From assembly GCA_963790415.1 (NCBI GenBank), contig CAWBOK010000001.1, forward strand, positions 682,001 through 746,000: 64,000 bases of DNA, written 5' to 3'. The notes under the pieces are model-generated. The model made no database searches. It was not told the origin of the DNA and was given only the letters and a program-made list of their open reading frames with translations. Both the position numbers and the translations under genes were made by a program. The DNA comes from JAJZQZ01 sp963790415 (GTDB taxonomy: Bacteria; Actinomycetota; Thermoleophilia; RBG-16-64-13). Positions 45,061 to 53,862 of this stretch are shown piece after piece; within the stretch, counting starts at the first letter, position 1; every line of letters starts with the position of its first letter.

Positions 45061-45774
45061 TCAGCCCGGCAGACCCGCACCGGAGTCGACGACCTTCACA
45101 CCTTTGACGAGGAGCCACAATGCCAGCCCGACCTCAGCGACGAAGCTCACGGCGAGCCCAGGGTAGGTGATCACGCGGTAGTCAGGCAGCAGCAGGCCCT
45201 GAAGGAACCAGATCAGGACAGCGATTCCGTCAAGCATCAGAAGGACGCCCAGGAACCGGGGAAGGAATCTGGACTTGTAGACCAGATAGCCGAGCGGGAA
45301 CAACCACGTGCCGAAGAAGAGCTGAGCCGTGACGAAGCCTGTCTTGTAGACGTTGATGGACAGGTACGCCAGCCCCTCCAGCTGTGCGGCCGAGTAGGCC
45401 TGCATGTGGCCTGCCCCGTTCCCCTGCAAAAGCGCGGAAATCAGTGGGAACATGCTGGCGCACTGGATGGCGACACCGACAGCGTTGAGCAGCAGGAAGA
45501 GCAACGCCACGTCCTCGTTGACCGGTCGCAGAAGAACGTAGAGACCCCAGGCGGCCATGAGAAAGAGGAGCGCCGATATCAGCGCGATGACAAGACCAAC
45601 ACGGAACGACCAGGCATCCGTGACGATCGCCTGGTAGACCTGCTGCGCCGTACCCAGCCCGATATGCCCCAGCAGATCGGCAAGCACGGAAGCCAGGATG
45701 AAACCGAGGTAGAAGCCGCCCGTGATCCTTGCTACCTTGTCCTGCCCCAGGTGATCGATGATGTTGGGAGACAT
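45061..45774 (-). CDS. DUF4386 membrane protein
   Basis: A 237-residue protein with six membrane helices and the family blocks VARITGGFYLGFILASVLAD, LLFLLLNAVGVAIQCASMFP and LFPLGYLVYKSRFLPRFLGV. GGAGGG stands upstream of the ATG (minus strand). It is followed on the same strand by no further gene; upstream lies the MDR oxidoreductase operon. Function unknown; DUF4386 genes often travel with redox or stress genes. Confidence 0.85.
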   Translation of the reverse strand: MSPNIIDHLGQDKVARITGGFYLGFILASVLADLLGHIGLGTAQQVYQAIVTDAWSFRVGLVIALISALLFLMAAWGLYVLLRPVNEDVALLFLLLNAVGVAIQCASMFPLISALLQGNGAGHMQAYSAAQLEGLAYLSINVYKTGFVTAQLFFGTWLFPLGYLVYKSRFLPRFLGVLLMLDGIAVLIWFLQGLLLPDYRVITYPGLAVSFVAEVGLALWLLVKGVKVVDSGAGLPG

Positions 45775-45834
45775 CCCGGTCCCTCCTTTGGCCGATAAGG
45801 TCGGCCGACCGCGAGTGATGGGAGGCTGTGCCTC

Positions 45835-46788
45835 TCAGCCCCCTGCGGCGTCTTCTCGCGACTCGCCCGGTCCCACGGCGATGACGACGCTCCCCCGCTT
45901 GTGCCCTTTGTCGACATAACGGTGGGCCTCGACGATCTGCTCCAAGGGATAGCGCCGATCGACGACCGGCCTGATCTTGCCGGTCTCGGCAAGTTCCTTG
46001 ACGAAGAGAAGATCATCGCTCTTTTCGCGTCTGCCTGATGCGGTGAGAACGTTGAGATAGGCGCCTGCCTTCTTGAGAGCCTGCTTGCCGTGCGAGGAGT
46101 CGAGCTTCCCCACCGCATCGAACACAACATCATAGGTCCCGGCGCTCAGGGCGAAGTCCTCCTGGGTGTAGTCTAGAACCTTGTCGGCGCCGAGAGATCT
46201 CACCAGTTCCAGATTGGTGGTACCGCACACCCCGGTCACCTCTGCCCCGAGGTGCTTGGCGATCTGCACCGCATACGTACCGACCGCCCCGGAAGCACCG
46301 TAAATGAGCACCTTCTGTCCGCTCCTGACACCGCCCTTTCGAAGACAACGCAGTGCGGTCATCGCCCCACCTGGAAGAGCGGCGGCTTCCTCATAGCTCA
46401 AGTTGGCCGGTTTCGTGGCAATCATCCCGTCTTCCGGGAGGCATTTGTACTCGGCATAGCCGCCGAAGTCGACCCCGGCGGTAGAGGCAAACACCCGGTC
46501 GCCCTTCTCGAAACGCTTCACGTCCTTGCCCACTGCCTCGATCTCACCGGCTAGTTCCATCCCCAGGATAGTCCTTTTCGGAGCCTTGATACCCAGGTAG
46601 ATCCGAGCGAAGAGTCGCTGCCAACGAGAACCGGGCATGTCGAGGCTCCGCATTATCGTATCCCCGATGGTCACTGTGGTCGCATGGACGTGGACCAGCA
46701 CCTCATCACCCTTCGGCGCCGGTTTCTCCACCTCCTTGAGTTGAAGCACTTCCGGCGCTCCGTATGTTGTGTATACCGCGGCTTTCAC
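45835..46788 (-). CDS. Zinc-independent MDR oxidoreductase (quinone-reductase-like)
   Basis: A 317-residue medium-chain dehydrogenase. VYTTYGAPEVLQLKEVEKP opens the GroES-like domain, LGMELAGEIEAVGKDV follows, and the NADPH site is YGASGAVGTYAVQIAKHLGA. The structural-zinc Cys cluster and catalytic Cys/His of true alcohol dehydrogenases are absent, as in quinone oxidoreductases. The GTG at 46788 (GGGAGGG upstream) overlaps the stop of the preceding DUF4386 gene, so the two are coupled. Confidence 0.9.
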   Translation of the reverse strand: MKAAVYTTYGAPEVLQLKEVEKPAPKGDEVLVHVHATTVTIGDTIMRSLDMPGSRWQRLFARIYLGIKAPKRTILGMELAGEIEAVGKDVKRFEKGDRVFASTAGVDFGGYAEYKCLPEDGMIATKPANLSYEEAAALPGGAMTALRCLRKGGVRSGQKVLIYGASGAVGTYAVQIAKHLGAEVTGVCGTTNLELVRSLGADKVLDYTQEDFALSAGTYDVVFDAVGKLDSSHGKQALKKAGAYLNVLTASGRREKSDDLLFVKELAETGKIRPVVDRRYPLEQIVEAHRYVDKGHKRGSVVIAVGPGESREDAAGG

Positions 46789-47492
46789 GAATGCCCTCCC
46801 CCGGCGCCGGTTGCCAGTGCCGACCGATCGAATCCTTTGACTATCAACCACACAGCCAGGACCATCTCCTGGATACCTATCGGGATGTTGAGCACGTTGT
46901 TGACCGTCGTGAAGCCGAACTCCTGGGTGAAGCCGGCGTACACGGTAGCAACCAGAGACAAGGCGACCGCGATGAGACCCCATCCCGACAGCCATCGGGG
47001 GACGAGTCTCGATCTGTAGAGCACGTAGTTGTAACTGAGAGCACCTAGTAGAAACGCGAGGGACATGATGAACCCGTGCACCCACTCACGTATCGCAAGC
47101 GACAGATCTCCCGGGGCCAACCAAGAGGATGAATCGGGAGATCCGGCCGCCACATAGTCCTGGCTCAATGTCAGTAGTACCAGTAGGCTGAGAGTGCCGA
47201 CAAGAACGAATACACCCTCAGCGACCCTGCCGGCAACCGATCCAAGAGCAAGGGCTCTGTTGCGCTTTCTCAAGACGGGATACAGGCCGATTGCGATACC
47301 GGCGGCGGTAGCGGCCCACACGAACTCGATGAGGGCCGTCAGTACAACCCGGTTGTCGTTCGCCGCCAGCCTGGCGAGATCGACTGGGGTGTCCAGCATC
47401 GAGCCCAACGGGATGATGCTCAGGATACTGGCGGCCGAGCAGGCGATGAAGAGCACACCCACCGCGATCGCGTTTCCTCTGTATGTGGGCAT
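46785..47492 (-). CDS. DUF4386 membrane protein
   Basis: A 235-residue six-helix protein: AVGVLFIACSAASILSIIPL, then AATAAGIAIGLYPVLRKRN and LGALSYNYVLYRSRLVPRWL. It is the first gene of a coupled pair with the MDR oxidoreductase, which suggests that the membrane protein and the enzyme act on the same compound or are induced together. AGGAGATTGAG precedes the ATG. Confidence 0.85.
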   Translation of the reverse strand: MPTYRGNAIAVGVLFIACSAASILSIIPLGSMLDTPVDLARLAANDNRVVLTALIEFVWAATAAGIAIGLYPVLRKRNRALALGSVAGRVAEGVFVLVGTLSLLVLLTLSQDYVAAGSPDSSSWLAPGDLSLAIREWVHGFIMSLAFLLGALSYNYVLYRSRLVPRWLSGWGLIAVALSLVATVYAGFTQEFGFTTVNNVLNIPIGIQEMVLAVWLIVKGFDRSALATGAGGGHS

Positions 47493-47576
47493 CTCAATCT
47501 CCTCTTGTTTGTTGGTTGTGGTGCCGGGCCGGGTTCAAGCCGATCGTCCGGACCCTGCCCTCCATTCCTGCGGCTC

Positions 47577-48314
47577 TCACTTCGGGACGGCGTTGACGAT
47601 CACGGGCATCTTCCCCGCCCAGCGGTCGAACAGTGCCGGGTCCTCTACCAGTTCGCACATGAAGTGCGCCGCGTTCGCCATGTTCGTGCTGTCCGGACGG
47701 GCAAGGCTGCTCACGAGTCCATCGTGAAGCACGTACTCCGACACCTCGCCTTCCAGCAGAGAGTCGGGGCGAACCGCCACCCACCGGACGAACGCGTCGG
47801 CCGTCCCGATGCCGCCGTAGAGGAAGTCGGCGGCGTTCTGGTTGTCCCGGGAGGGTGGAACAAGTCCACGGAGCACCCACACGACCGCACGTTCCAGATC
47901 CCCGCGTCGCGTATCGAGGCGCCCGGGACGGTTGACCGAGACACTGCTCATCAGAACGAGCCTGACCGGCTCGGCGGGCCGCAGCGCCTCGATCTCACCG
48001 CACACCCTCGACACGGCCCGAGTGACCAGGTCGCGCGGGGGCCCGAGTATGCCCTTGAGGTTCGTGACATGCCCGAGGCACGAGACCACCGCGTCGCACC
48101 CGGCGACCTGTCGCCGGAGCTCGTCGCCGCTCAAAGACAGCAGGTCCGCCTCGACCACCGTCAGGGCGGGGTTCGCCACCACGTCCGCGGGCAGCCTGCC
48201 GGCCGACCTGACGATGGCGCGGACGTTGACGCCTCGGCTCAGCAGCTGCTCCAGGACGCGCCCACCGGTGCGCCCGGTGCCGCCGAGCAGCAGGACCGTG
48301 TGCTTGTCGGACAT
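47577..48314 (-). CDS. NAD(P)-binding NmrA-like/atypical SDR protein
   Basis: A 245-residue protein with the Rossmann motif VLLLGGTGRTGGRVLEQLL, the acidic or Arg residue region VRAIVRSAGRLPADV, and VRLVLMSSVSVNRPG as the strand normally followed by the active-site YxxxK, which is not evident here. It belongs to atypical SDRs that sense or reduce using NADPH. AGAAGGAAGG lies before the ATG. It stands between DUF4386 genes on the same strand. Confidence 0.85.
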   Translation of the reverse strand: MSDKHTVLLLGGTGRTGGRVLEQLLSRGVNVRAIVRSAGRLPADVVANPALTVVEADLLSLSGDELRRQVAGCDAVVSCLGHVTNLKGILGPPRDLVTRAVSRVCGEIEALRPAEPVRLVLMSSVSVNRPGRLDTRRGDLERAVVWVLRGLVPPSRDNQNAADFLYGGIGTADAFVRWVAVRPDSLLEGEVSEYVLHDGLVSSLARPDSTNMANAAHFMCELVEDPALFDRWAGKMPVIVNAVPK

Positions 48315-48376
48315 CTTGCACCTTCCTTCTTCGCCGCGTTGGTCGAGTTGGGATCCCCGGTGACCGCGAGCGAGCA

Positions 48377-49114
48377 TCAACGGAGCTCCGGCCGCGGAGC
48401 CGTACGCAGCATGACGATGCCCAGCCCCACGAACCACACGATCTGCAGCAACCCGAAGACGATACCCACGTCATTGAGTGCCGGCACGACGGAGAGGACG
48501 CCCGCAGCGCCGATGGCCACTCCGAGCCAGTTCAGCACCGTGGGCAGTCCCTGGGTGCGCAGCGCAGCCAGGCTCAGCAGCAGGACCCACAGACCGCCGA
48601 GAAGCTCACCGCCGGATCCACCGAGGCCTTGAGCCACAGGCTCGATCGCCTGCCAGGCAGCTACGGCCTCAGCCGGACTGGTGCCCTGGAGTCCGACGAC
48701 CGCCGCCATGCCCGCGTTGAAGATCATCCCGCTCGCCACGAGCACGACGGCCCAGATGAGTCCCACGGCGGTCGCCGCCTGCATCAAGGTCGGGGCTCCG
48801 TCTTTCAGGCGCGCATAGACCGCCAACGAAAGGACGGCCAAGGCGATGCCGAAGATGACGTATGTGATCAGGTACATGGCCTGCATGCTGTTGTGGTTAC
48901 CCACGAGCAGGGCCACCTTCTCAACGGGATCCGTGACACTCGGGTACTTTGCGAACACGAGGAAGTACGGCATGGCCACTATGTAGGCCAGAGCCAGGTA
49001 GAGTGCGGCAAGGCCCCCCACCTTCTGCCGGCGGAGGAACGTCGTCGACCGGTCGAGCCTCCCGAGGTGGTCGATATCTAGGCGGGCTGGGTACGACACG
49101 GACTGAGTTGCCAT
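48377..49114 (-). CDS. DUF4386 membrane protein with a borrowed N-terminus
   Basis: A 245-residue protein. Residues ~30-245 are a DUF4386 domain (KVGGLAALYLALAYIVAMPY, then LITYVIFGIALAVLSLAVYA). Residues 1-28 (ATQSVSYPARLDIDHLGRLD) are almost the same as the first residues of the upstream DUF4389 protein (ATQPEPYPARLDIDYPEKLD). The preceding ~30 bp, including GAAGGAGGC, are also duplicated. The 5' end was evidently copied from its neighbour, giving it the same translation signals. Confidence 0.85.
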   Translation of the reverse strand: MATQSVSYPARLDIDHLGRLDRSTTFLRRQKVGGLAALYLALAYIVAMPYFLVFAKYPSVTDPVEKVALLVGNHNSMQAMYLITYVIFGIALAVLSLAVYARLKDGAPTLMQAATAVGLIWAVVLVASGMIFNAGMAAVVGLQGTSPAEAVAAWQAIEPVAQGLGGSGGELLGGLWVLLLSLAALRTQGLPTVLNWLGVAIGAAGVLSVVPALNDVGIVFGLLQIVWFVGLGIVMLRTAPRPELR

Positions 49115-49150
49115 CAGAATGCCTCCTTCGTTCTGGTGAATAGGACTCCG
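49050..49150 (-). repeat. Tandem duplication of a gene 5' end (copy 1; copy 2 at ~49740-49850)
   Basis: The stretch with CCTCCTTCGTTCTGGTGAAT and TAGGACTCCG plus about 28 codons is repeated ~690 bp further right before the DUF4389 gene. Confidence 0.8.
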
Positions 49151-49155
49151 CCGGT

Positions 49156-49812
49156 CTACTTGAGACTGAAAGGCGGATACCGGTCGGTGACCAGCAGGCT
49201 CACGTACGCCTGCACCCGCAGGGCCCATCTGCCCACTCCGACCACGTAGTCGAAGAGTCCCCGGGGATAGCGCCCGGTGAAGAGGATGGCGAACCAGGCG
49301 ATGACGATCGCAAAGAACGCGCCGAGCGCGAGGAAGGCGAGCACGATGTAGTGGGGGATGGCGAGGAACCACTTCACCAACGGCAGCCAGCGGTTGAGAT
49401 CCTGTTCGACATCGGGGTAGTCGATCTCGAGATGTACCGCTTGTTCCTCCACGGTCGACGGATACCGATCGGTGAGCAGAGCCAGGTAGGCGCCGACCCG
49501 GGCCCCGAACCGCGTGAACTCCCGCGCGAAGTCGAACCACCAACGGGGATAGCGCTGCCGGAACAGGATCAGCAAGAGCGTCGCGCCGAAGAGAGCGGCG
49601 GCGATGCCGCCGCCGGTGCTGGTGGCCCGGGACACCACCTCGCCGGCCTTCGTCACCACCGTCACGGTCGAGGTGGAGGTCGCGGAGATCACCGACAGGA
49701 CGATCAGGATGGGGATGGCCGCGATCAGGCGGAAGAACGACGTGAAGCGGTCGAGCTTCTCGGGGTAGTCGATATCCAGACGGGCGGGGTATGGTTCGGG
49801 CTGCGTTGCCAT
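49156..49812 (-). CDS. DUF4389 membrane protein
   Basis: A 218-residue protein. It has the DUF4389 duplicated pattern: YPARLDIDYPEKLDRFTSFF followed by a membrane helix, then RYPRWWFDFAREFTRFGARV, and again HLEIDYPDVEQDLNRWLPLV, RYPRGLFDYVVGVGRWALRV, YVSLLVTDRYPPFSL. It has four membrane helices. Function unknown. GAAGGAGGCAGTC lies before the ATG; it heads the unit with the DUF4386 gene that copied its 5' end. Confidence 0.9.
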   Translation of the reverse strand: MATQPEPYPARLDIDYPEKLDRFTSFFRLIAAIPILIVLSVISATSTSTVTVVTKAGEVVSRATSTGGGIAAALFGATLLLILFRQRYPRWWFDFAREFTRFGARVGAYLALLTDRYPSTVEEQAVHLEIDYPDVEQDLNRWLPLVKWFLAIPHYIVLAFLALGAFFAIVIAWFAILFTGRYPRGLFDYVVGVGRWALRVQAYVSLLVTDRYPPFSLK

Positions 49813-49959
49813 GAGACTGCCTCCTTCGTTCTGATGAATAGGACTCCGGCGATTCGTGCGGTTGTTCTGCCTGCATTAAGTGTAGGGATGCAGCCGGGTC
49901 GCGGGACCGGCCGGGGGCAGAGTTCTGCACCTAGCCACTAGGCCAGTCTCGCGAGACGT

Positions 49960-50184
49960 TCATGACTCCTCCCCCGGATAATGGAACACCTCGTCAAGAG
50001 ACACACCGAACACCTTCGCGATGCGGAACGCCATTTCGAGCGACGGCGAGTAGCGACCCTGCTCGATCGCGATAATGGTCTGCCGGGTCACGCCAACCCG
50101 ATCGGCCAGCTCGGCCTGGGTCATCTCGCCGGCCGCGAACCGGAGCGTTCGGATACTGTTGGTGACCAGTGTGGGCTTGACCAC
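49960..50184 (-). CDS. XRE-family HTH regulator
   Basis: A 74-residue Cro/C1-type protein: FAAGEMTQAELADRVGVTRQ, then TIIAIEQGRYSPSLEMAFRI and FGVSLDEVFHYP. This minimal form is usually paired with a membrane protein gene immediately upstream, as here (2-bp gap), and is thought to control it. Confidence 0.92.
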   Translation of the reverse strand: MVKPTLVTNSIRTLRFAAGEMTQAELADRVGVTRQTIIAIEQGRYSPSLEMAFRIAKVFGVSLDEVFHYPGEES

Positions 50185-50186
50185 GG

Positions 50187-50639
50187 CTAGAAGCCCCGGC
50201 GGTACGCCACCAGCTTGACCGCCGACGAGACGAGCCCCGCGGCCACGAGCGACAGGTACAGGGTGTTCGCGATCCAGAAGTACTCGTACTCCAGCATGGC
50301 CAGGCCCAGCACTAGAACCACGCCTATGGAGCAGACGTAGTAGCCGACTCGATCGCCGCGCCGACCGATACTGGCATCCCGCTCGTCCTTCCGGTCGATG
50401 TCCTCGACCGAGCCGGTCCCCGTGATCTCGGCAGAGACAGCCGTGCCGATCGCCATGACGATCGCCCCGATGATGGTCAGAATGATCAGAGCTACGATCG
50501 AGATGACCATCGGCAGCTGGTAGGCGACGTCAGCCACGGGCACGTCTCCCACCAGACCGAACACGACGGCGCAGTAGACGGCCGTGACGACGACCGAGAC
50601 CACCGCGTTGACCCAGGTGAGCTTTTCCTCGAACGACAT
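50187..50639 (-). CDS. Four-helix membrane protein paired with the XRE regulator
   Basis: A 150-residue protein from the ATG at 50639, chosen because GGAGGTCGCG is directly upstream; an ATG at 50672 would add 11 residues. It has membrane helices at ~15-35, 43-65, 95-115 and 120-140 and a cytoplasmic loop with DIDRKDERDASIGRRGDRVG, typical of DUF2178-like proteins. The function is unknown; such pairs are widespread in Gram-positive bacteria. Confidence 0.8.
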   Translation of the reverse strand: MSFEEKLTWVNAVVSVVVTAVYCAVVFGLVGDVPVADVAYQLPMVISIVALIILTIIGAIVMAIGTAVSAEITGTGSVEDIDRKDERDASIGRRGDRVGYYVCSIGVVLVLGLAMLEYEYFWIANTLYLSLVAAGLVSSAVKLVAYRRGF

Positions 50640-50749
50640 CGCGACCTCCTTGATGTCAGGTTTGTTTGACATCTCAGAGAGTAAAGCAAGGTGGACACAA
50701 TGTCAACTATTATTTACAGCAAGAGGGTGAAGTCGAAGCTTGGTCAGCC

Positions 50750-51625
50750 CTAGACCTTCAGTAGCCTGGCCATGATCTCTCGCTTCAACTGTTCATTCTC
50801 CAAGAGAAGGTGTCCCGCGCCGGGGAGCAGGTGGCTCTCGCAGCCAGGGATCATGCGAGCGAACGCCCTCGCCGGCCCTATCGGCACCAGGGTGTCGGAC
50901 TCGCCATGCCACATGAACACCGGAACCGCTGTCTTGTGGAAATCAAGTCCCCAGGGACGAGACACGAGAAGCGTATCTGTACAGTGGCCGCCCGCACCTT
51001 GCCGGAAAGCCTCCTGGAAATGCAGCAATAGCATCTCACGCGTTCGTTCCCCACCCTCTTCTACGGTTCGCCTGTCCCATTCGCAGAGTTGGGACAACAG
51101 CCCCTCCATGACCTTGTCGGGGTGCTTTTCGACGGCACGCGCGAACGAGGCCGACAGGGTCTTCGTCACGAGTGGAGCGTGCCGCGCAAAGAAGAAGCCC
51201 AGCCTATTGCCAAGAGCCATATCTTTGGTCAGACGAAGTGCTTCCGGTGGGCCGGCGCTGCCGATCAGGGTAGCGGAGGATACTCGATCCGGCATCTGGA
51301 TGGCGCATGCCAACGCATAGGGTCCGCCACCCGACTCCCCCGCAACGTGAAACCTGCCCAGTCCGAGATGGTCAGCCAACTCCTTGACGTCGGCTGCCCA
51401 TTCGTGGATCGCCCGACCCGGGGCTGGATCGGAAAGACCATAGCCCGGGCGCTCTGGGCACACCACTCGGACTCCAAACTCGTCCAGCATATGATCGCCG
51501 TCCAAGCCATAGACGCGCGATCCTGGAGTACCGTGGAAGAGCATCACCGGAACGGCATCCGGTCTCCCATAGTCGGAAAAGCCGAGGGTTCTTCCGTCGC
51601 TCAGCTCGAGCGTGTTGTCTTGCAT
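50750..51625 (-). CDS. Alpha/beta hydrolase
   Basis: A 291-residue hydrolase. The oxyanion region is MLFHGTPGSRVYG, the nucleophile elbow is HVAGESGGGPYALACA (G-E-S-G-G), the acid is in FMWHGESDTLVPIGPA, and the His in LPGAGHLLLENEQLK, giving a complete Ser-Asp-His triad. GGAGGAG precedes the ATG at 51625. The substrate is unknown. It is a single transcription unit next to an inverted-repeat element copy. Confidence 0.9.
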   Translation of the reverse strand: MQDNTLELSDGRTLGFSDYGRPDAVPVMLFHGTPGSRVYGLDGDHMLDEFGVRVVCPERPGYGLSDPAPGRAIHEWAADVKELADHLGLGRFHVAGESGGGPYALACAIQMPDRVSSATLIGSAGPPEALRLTKDMALGNRLGFFFARHAPLVTKTLSASFARAVEKHPDKVMEGLLSQLCEWDRRTVEEGGERTREMLLLHFQEAFRQGAGGHCTDTLLVSRPWGLDFHKTAVPVFMWHGESDTLVPIGPARAFARMIPGCESHLLPGAGHLLLENEQLKREIMARLLKV

Positions 51626-51868
51626 GGGGCTCCTCCGCGCGGCGGCTTCAAACGATACTACGGGAGTCCTCCGAAGTCCAAGGAGGGGACGCCTGCATGA
51701 CAACGTGACCGCTCTGCGAATGGGAGGATGTGAGTAAAGCCGGGTCAGCCAGACTGGGTTCTGGCGTCCCACGGCGCCACCCCGAGAGGGTCGATCAGCA
51801 TCAAGAGCGCCCGGTCCGGCCGTGACCGTCAACGCGCCGCGGAACGAGGCCATCCAGGCGGCCATGGC

Positions 51869-51946
51869 GCTCCTGCCTGAGAACGCCGTATCGCGCCGTC
51901 CAGTGCGTTCTGGTGGCCGAGACTTCGTTCTTGAACAGCCCCCTAG
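51869..51946 (-). repeat. Inverted-repeat element copy E (left half only)
   Basis: On the minus strand it reads GGGGGCTGTTCAAGAACGAA, GGCCACCAGAACGCACTGG and ACGGCGCGATACGGCGT, matching copy C from its left end for ~75 bp. The right half is missing or diverged. Confidence 0.8.
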
Positions 51947-51955
51947 GCGAGGAGC

Positions 51956-53302
51956 CTATGCCGCCACGGACGCCGTTGCCCGCCGGGCTGACAGCCACGT
52001 GACGGCGATGTAGGCGACCACGACACCCACGATGATGAGTGGTGTGGTGCCCATTCCGGCTTGGGACACCAGGAGGGCGATGACGACGGAGGAGAGAGGG
52101 AGCCGCAGGACCGACACGCACGCCGCGCCGATAAGCACCCCCACCGCTGGGGTCTCGGCGAACCCTGGGAGGTGGCCGGCAAGGAGGCCCGCTGCCATGC
52201 CCAGGAAGATGGCCGGGAAGGTAGGGCCGCCTCGCGCACTGCCCAAGGAGAGACCCCAGGCGAGGCCCTTGCACACGATCAGGATGACAAGGGTCGAGAG
52301 GGACAGGGTCCCTGCTTGGTCGACGATGGTTCCCATGGCCTCCTGACCGGAGAACAGCACCGCGTTCGCCGACACCCCCGTGATCGCCTCGAAGCCGATC
52401 GCCAGGACGCCGATGACCAAACAGACACCCGGCACGACGAGGAGCGGGCGCCGAGCCACCATTCCCCCGGTCCGGCGACCGATCTGCACTATGCTCGAGA
52501 CGACTATCGCCGTGACCAGCGCCAGGGCAACAGTCCACACGAAAGCGCCAAGATCGGGATTGGGATAGGCGGGTAAGGAAAGAGGGGTCATGGCATACGC
52601 CGCCGAGCTCAGCCCGGTCAAATGGCCCATGCCGACGAACACGAGCGAGCCGATTCCCGCAGCAGTCAGGCCCGGGAGCAGCACCAGAGGCAGCGTGGGG
52701 CCGCCAAGCCCGGCGGCTTCGATGATGATAACGGCCCCGATGATGGGGTTGCCGAAGATCGTTGAAAGGGCGGCGAAAGCTGCCGCGCTGGTCAGCACCA
52801 ACCGGGTTTGATCGGGGACTTCCTTCTTGCTCTGCTGAAGCGCCAGCAGTGTCACCCCAGTACCCACAGCGATGAGGGGCGCTTCCGGCCCCAACACGAG
52901 CCCGAAGCCCAGAGTGGCGAGCGAGGCGAGCAGGACACCCGGCAGTTCGACTGGCCGTGTGGGCGGTCCGGCCTGAAGGCCGCGTGAGGGTTCGTGCCCT
53001 CCGTGACCGGGCAGCCGCCCGATGGCTACGGCGACGAGCACCCCGCCCACGAAAAGCACCGGAAGCGGCCACCACCATGGCACGGATGCGAACCCCAGGA
53101 CGCTGGGGAGGTCATCGTAGATCCACTGTTGGATGACGTGAACGAACTCCAGAAAACACCACGAGACCAATGAGACCGCGACCCCGATCGCCGCCGAGAG
53201 CGCGAGAAGTCTCGGATATCCCCTGCTTCGGAGGACTGCACCGACATCCACCGCGGGGGGAGCGTTCGACACGCCCGCCGCCGGAGCCTCGCCTTCCGCC
53301 AT
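51956..53302 (-). CDS. CLC-family chloride channel/transporter
   Basis: A 448-residue protein with about ten to twelve membrane helices from the ATG at 53302 (GGAGGC upstream). LGFGLVLGPEAPLIAVGTGV is the GxEGP-like filter with the gating Glu, FAALSTIFGNPIIGAVIIIE follows, and SLGSARGGPTFPAIFLGMAA is the third filter element. The first filter motif, normally GSGIP with the central Ser, is changed to GHGGHEP. This suggests altered anion selectivity, perhaps fluoride or another anion. No regulatory CBS domain is present. Confidence 0.9.
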   Translation of the reverse strand: MAEGEAPAAGVSNAPPAVDVGAVLRSRGYPRLLALSAAIGVAVSLVSWCFLEFVHVIQQWIYDDLPSVLGFASVPWWWPLPVLFVGGVLVAVAIGRLPGHGGHEPSRGLQAGPPTRPVELPGVLLASLATLGFGLVLGPEAPLIAVGTGVTLLALQQSKKEVPDQTRLVLTSAAAFAALSTIFGNPIIGAVIIIEAAGLGGPTLPLVLLPGLTAAGIGSLVFVGMGHLTGLSSAAYAMTPLSLPAYPNPDLGAFVWTVALALVTAIVVSSIVQIGRRTGGMVARRPLLVVPGVCLVIGVLAIGFEAITGVSANAVLFSGQEAMGTIVDQAGTLSLSTLVILIVCKGLAWGLSLGSARGGPTFPAIFLGMAAGLLAGHLPGFAETPAVGVLIGAACVSVLRLPLSSVVIALLVSQAGMGTTPLIIVGVVVAYIAVTWLSARRATASVAA

Positions 53303-53389
53303 GCTGGTGCCTCCTGCGCTCGTGGAACTTTCAAAGCACCGTATCACACGGACCCGCTCGATCATCCGCCAGGGATATGCGCCGCCGAC

Positions 53390-53683
53390 GAGCAGGGCCG
53401 AACCGCGTTGCTCACGACGAGTCGCATCCTCTCCGAGGTCGAGGCCCTTGCCGATCGCGTGACCATCATCCGAGACGGCTGCACCGTCGAAGTGGGTAGT
53501 CTCGCCGAGATGCGCCACTTGGCCCGCCTCTCGATCTCGGCCGAGCTTACCGGCGCCCCCAACGGCTTGACCACGATGGCGGGTGTACACAACCTGCGGG
53601 TGAACGGGAATCACGTGGACTTCGTGGTCGACCCCGATAGCCTTGACCAGGCGCTGATCGCCTTGACGTCGGTGACCTCATGA
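53390..53683 (+). pseudogene. ABC transporter ATPase C-terminal fragment
   Basis: GRTALLTTSRILSEVEALAD then RVTIIRDGCTVEVGSLAEMR match the post-signature part of a drug-export ATPase (H-loop replaced by TSR) and its C-terminal tail. The Walker A and B motifs have been lost. It is followed by 15 codons resembling an ABC permease start (SQLAGTAALVRLAL), also broken off, so the pair was deleted when the adjacent region formed. Confidence 0.75.
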
Positions 53684-53797
53684 GCCAGCTCGCCGGGACT
53701 GCCGCGCTGGTCCGTCTCGCTCTGCTGGCTGAGCAGGCCGCCACCACGTCAGGGCAACCGGCCATGGCTCTCGTCTACCTCCCCGAGTCCATGGCAG

Positions 53798-53825
53798 TTG
53801 CAATATCGCGGTGTCGCGATATCAT
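53798..53825 (+). promoter_or_regulatory. Promoter of the selenoprotein operon with an ArsR-type operator
   Basis: TTGCAA (53798-53803) and TATCAT (53820-53825) are 16 bp apart. The perfect dyad ATATCGCG-GTGT-CGCGATAT (53803-53822) fills the spacer, as expected for a repressor site. The ArsR gene three positions downstream is the obvious candidate. Confidence 0.75.
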
Positions 53826-53862
53826 GAGCGCGATAGAAAGGCCGAAACACAAGAGGGAAATC

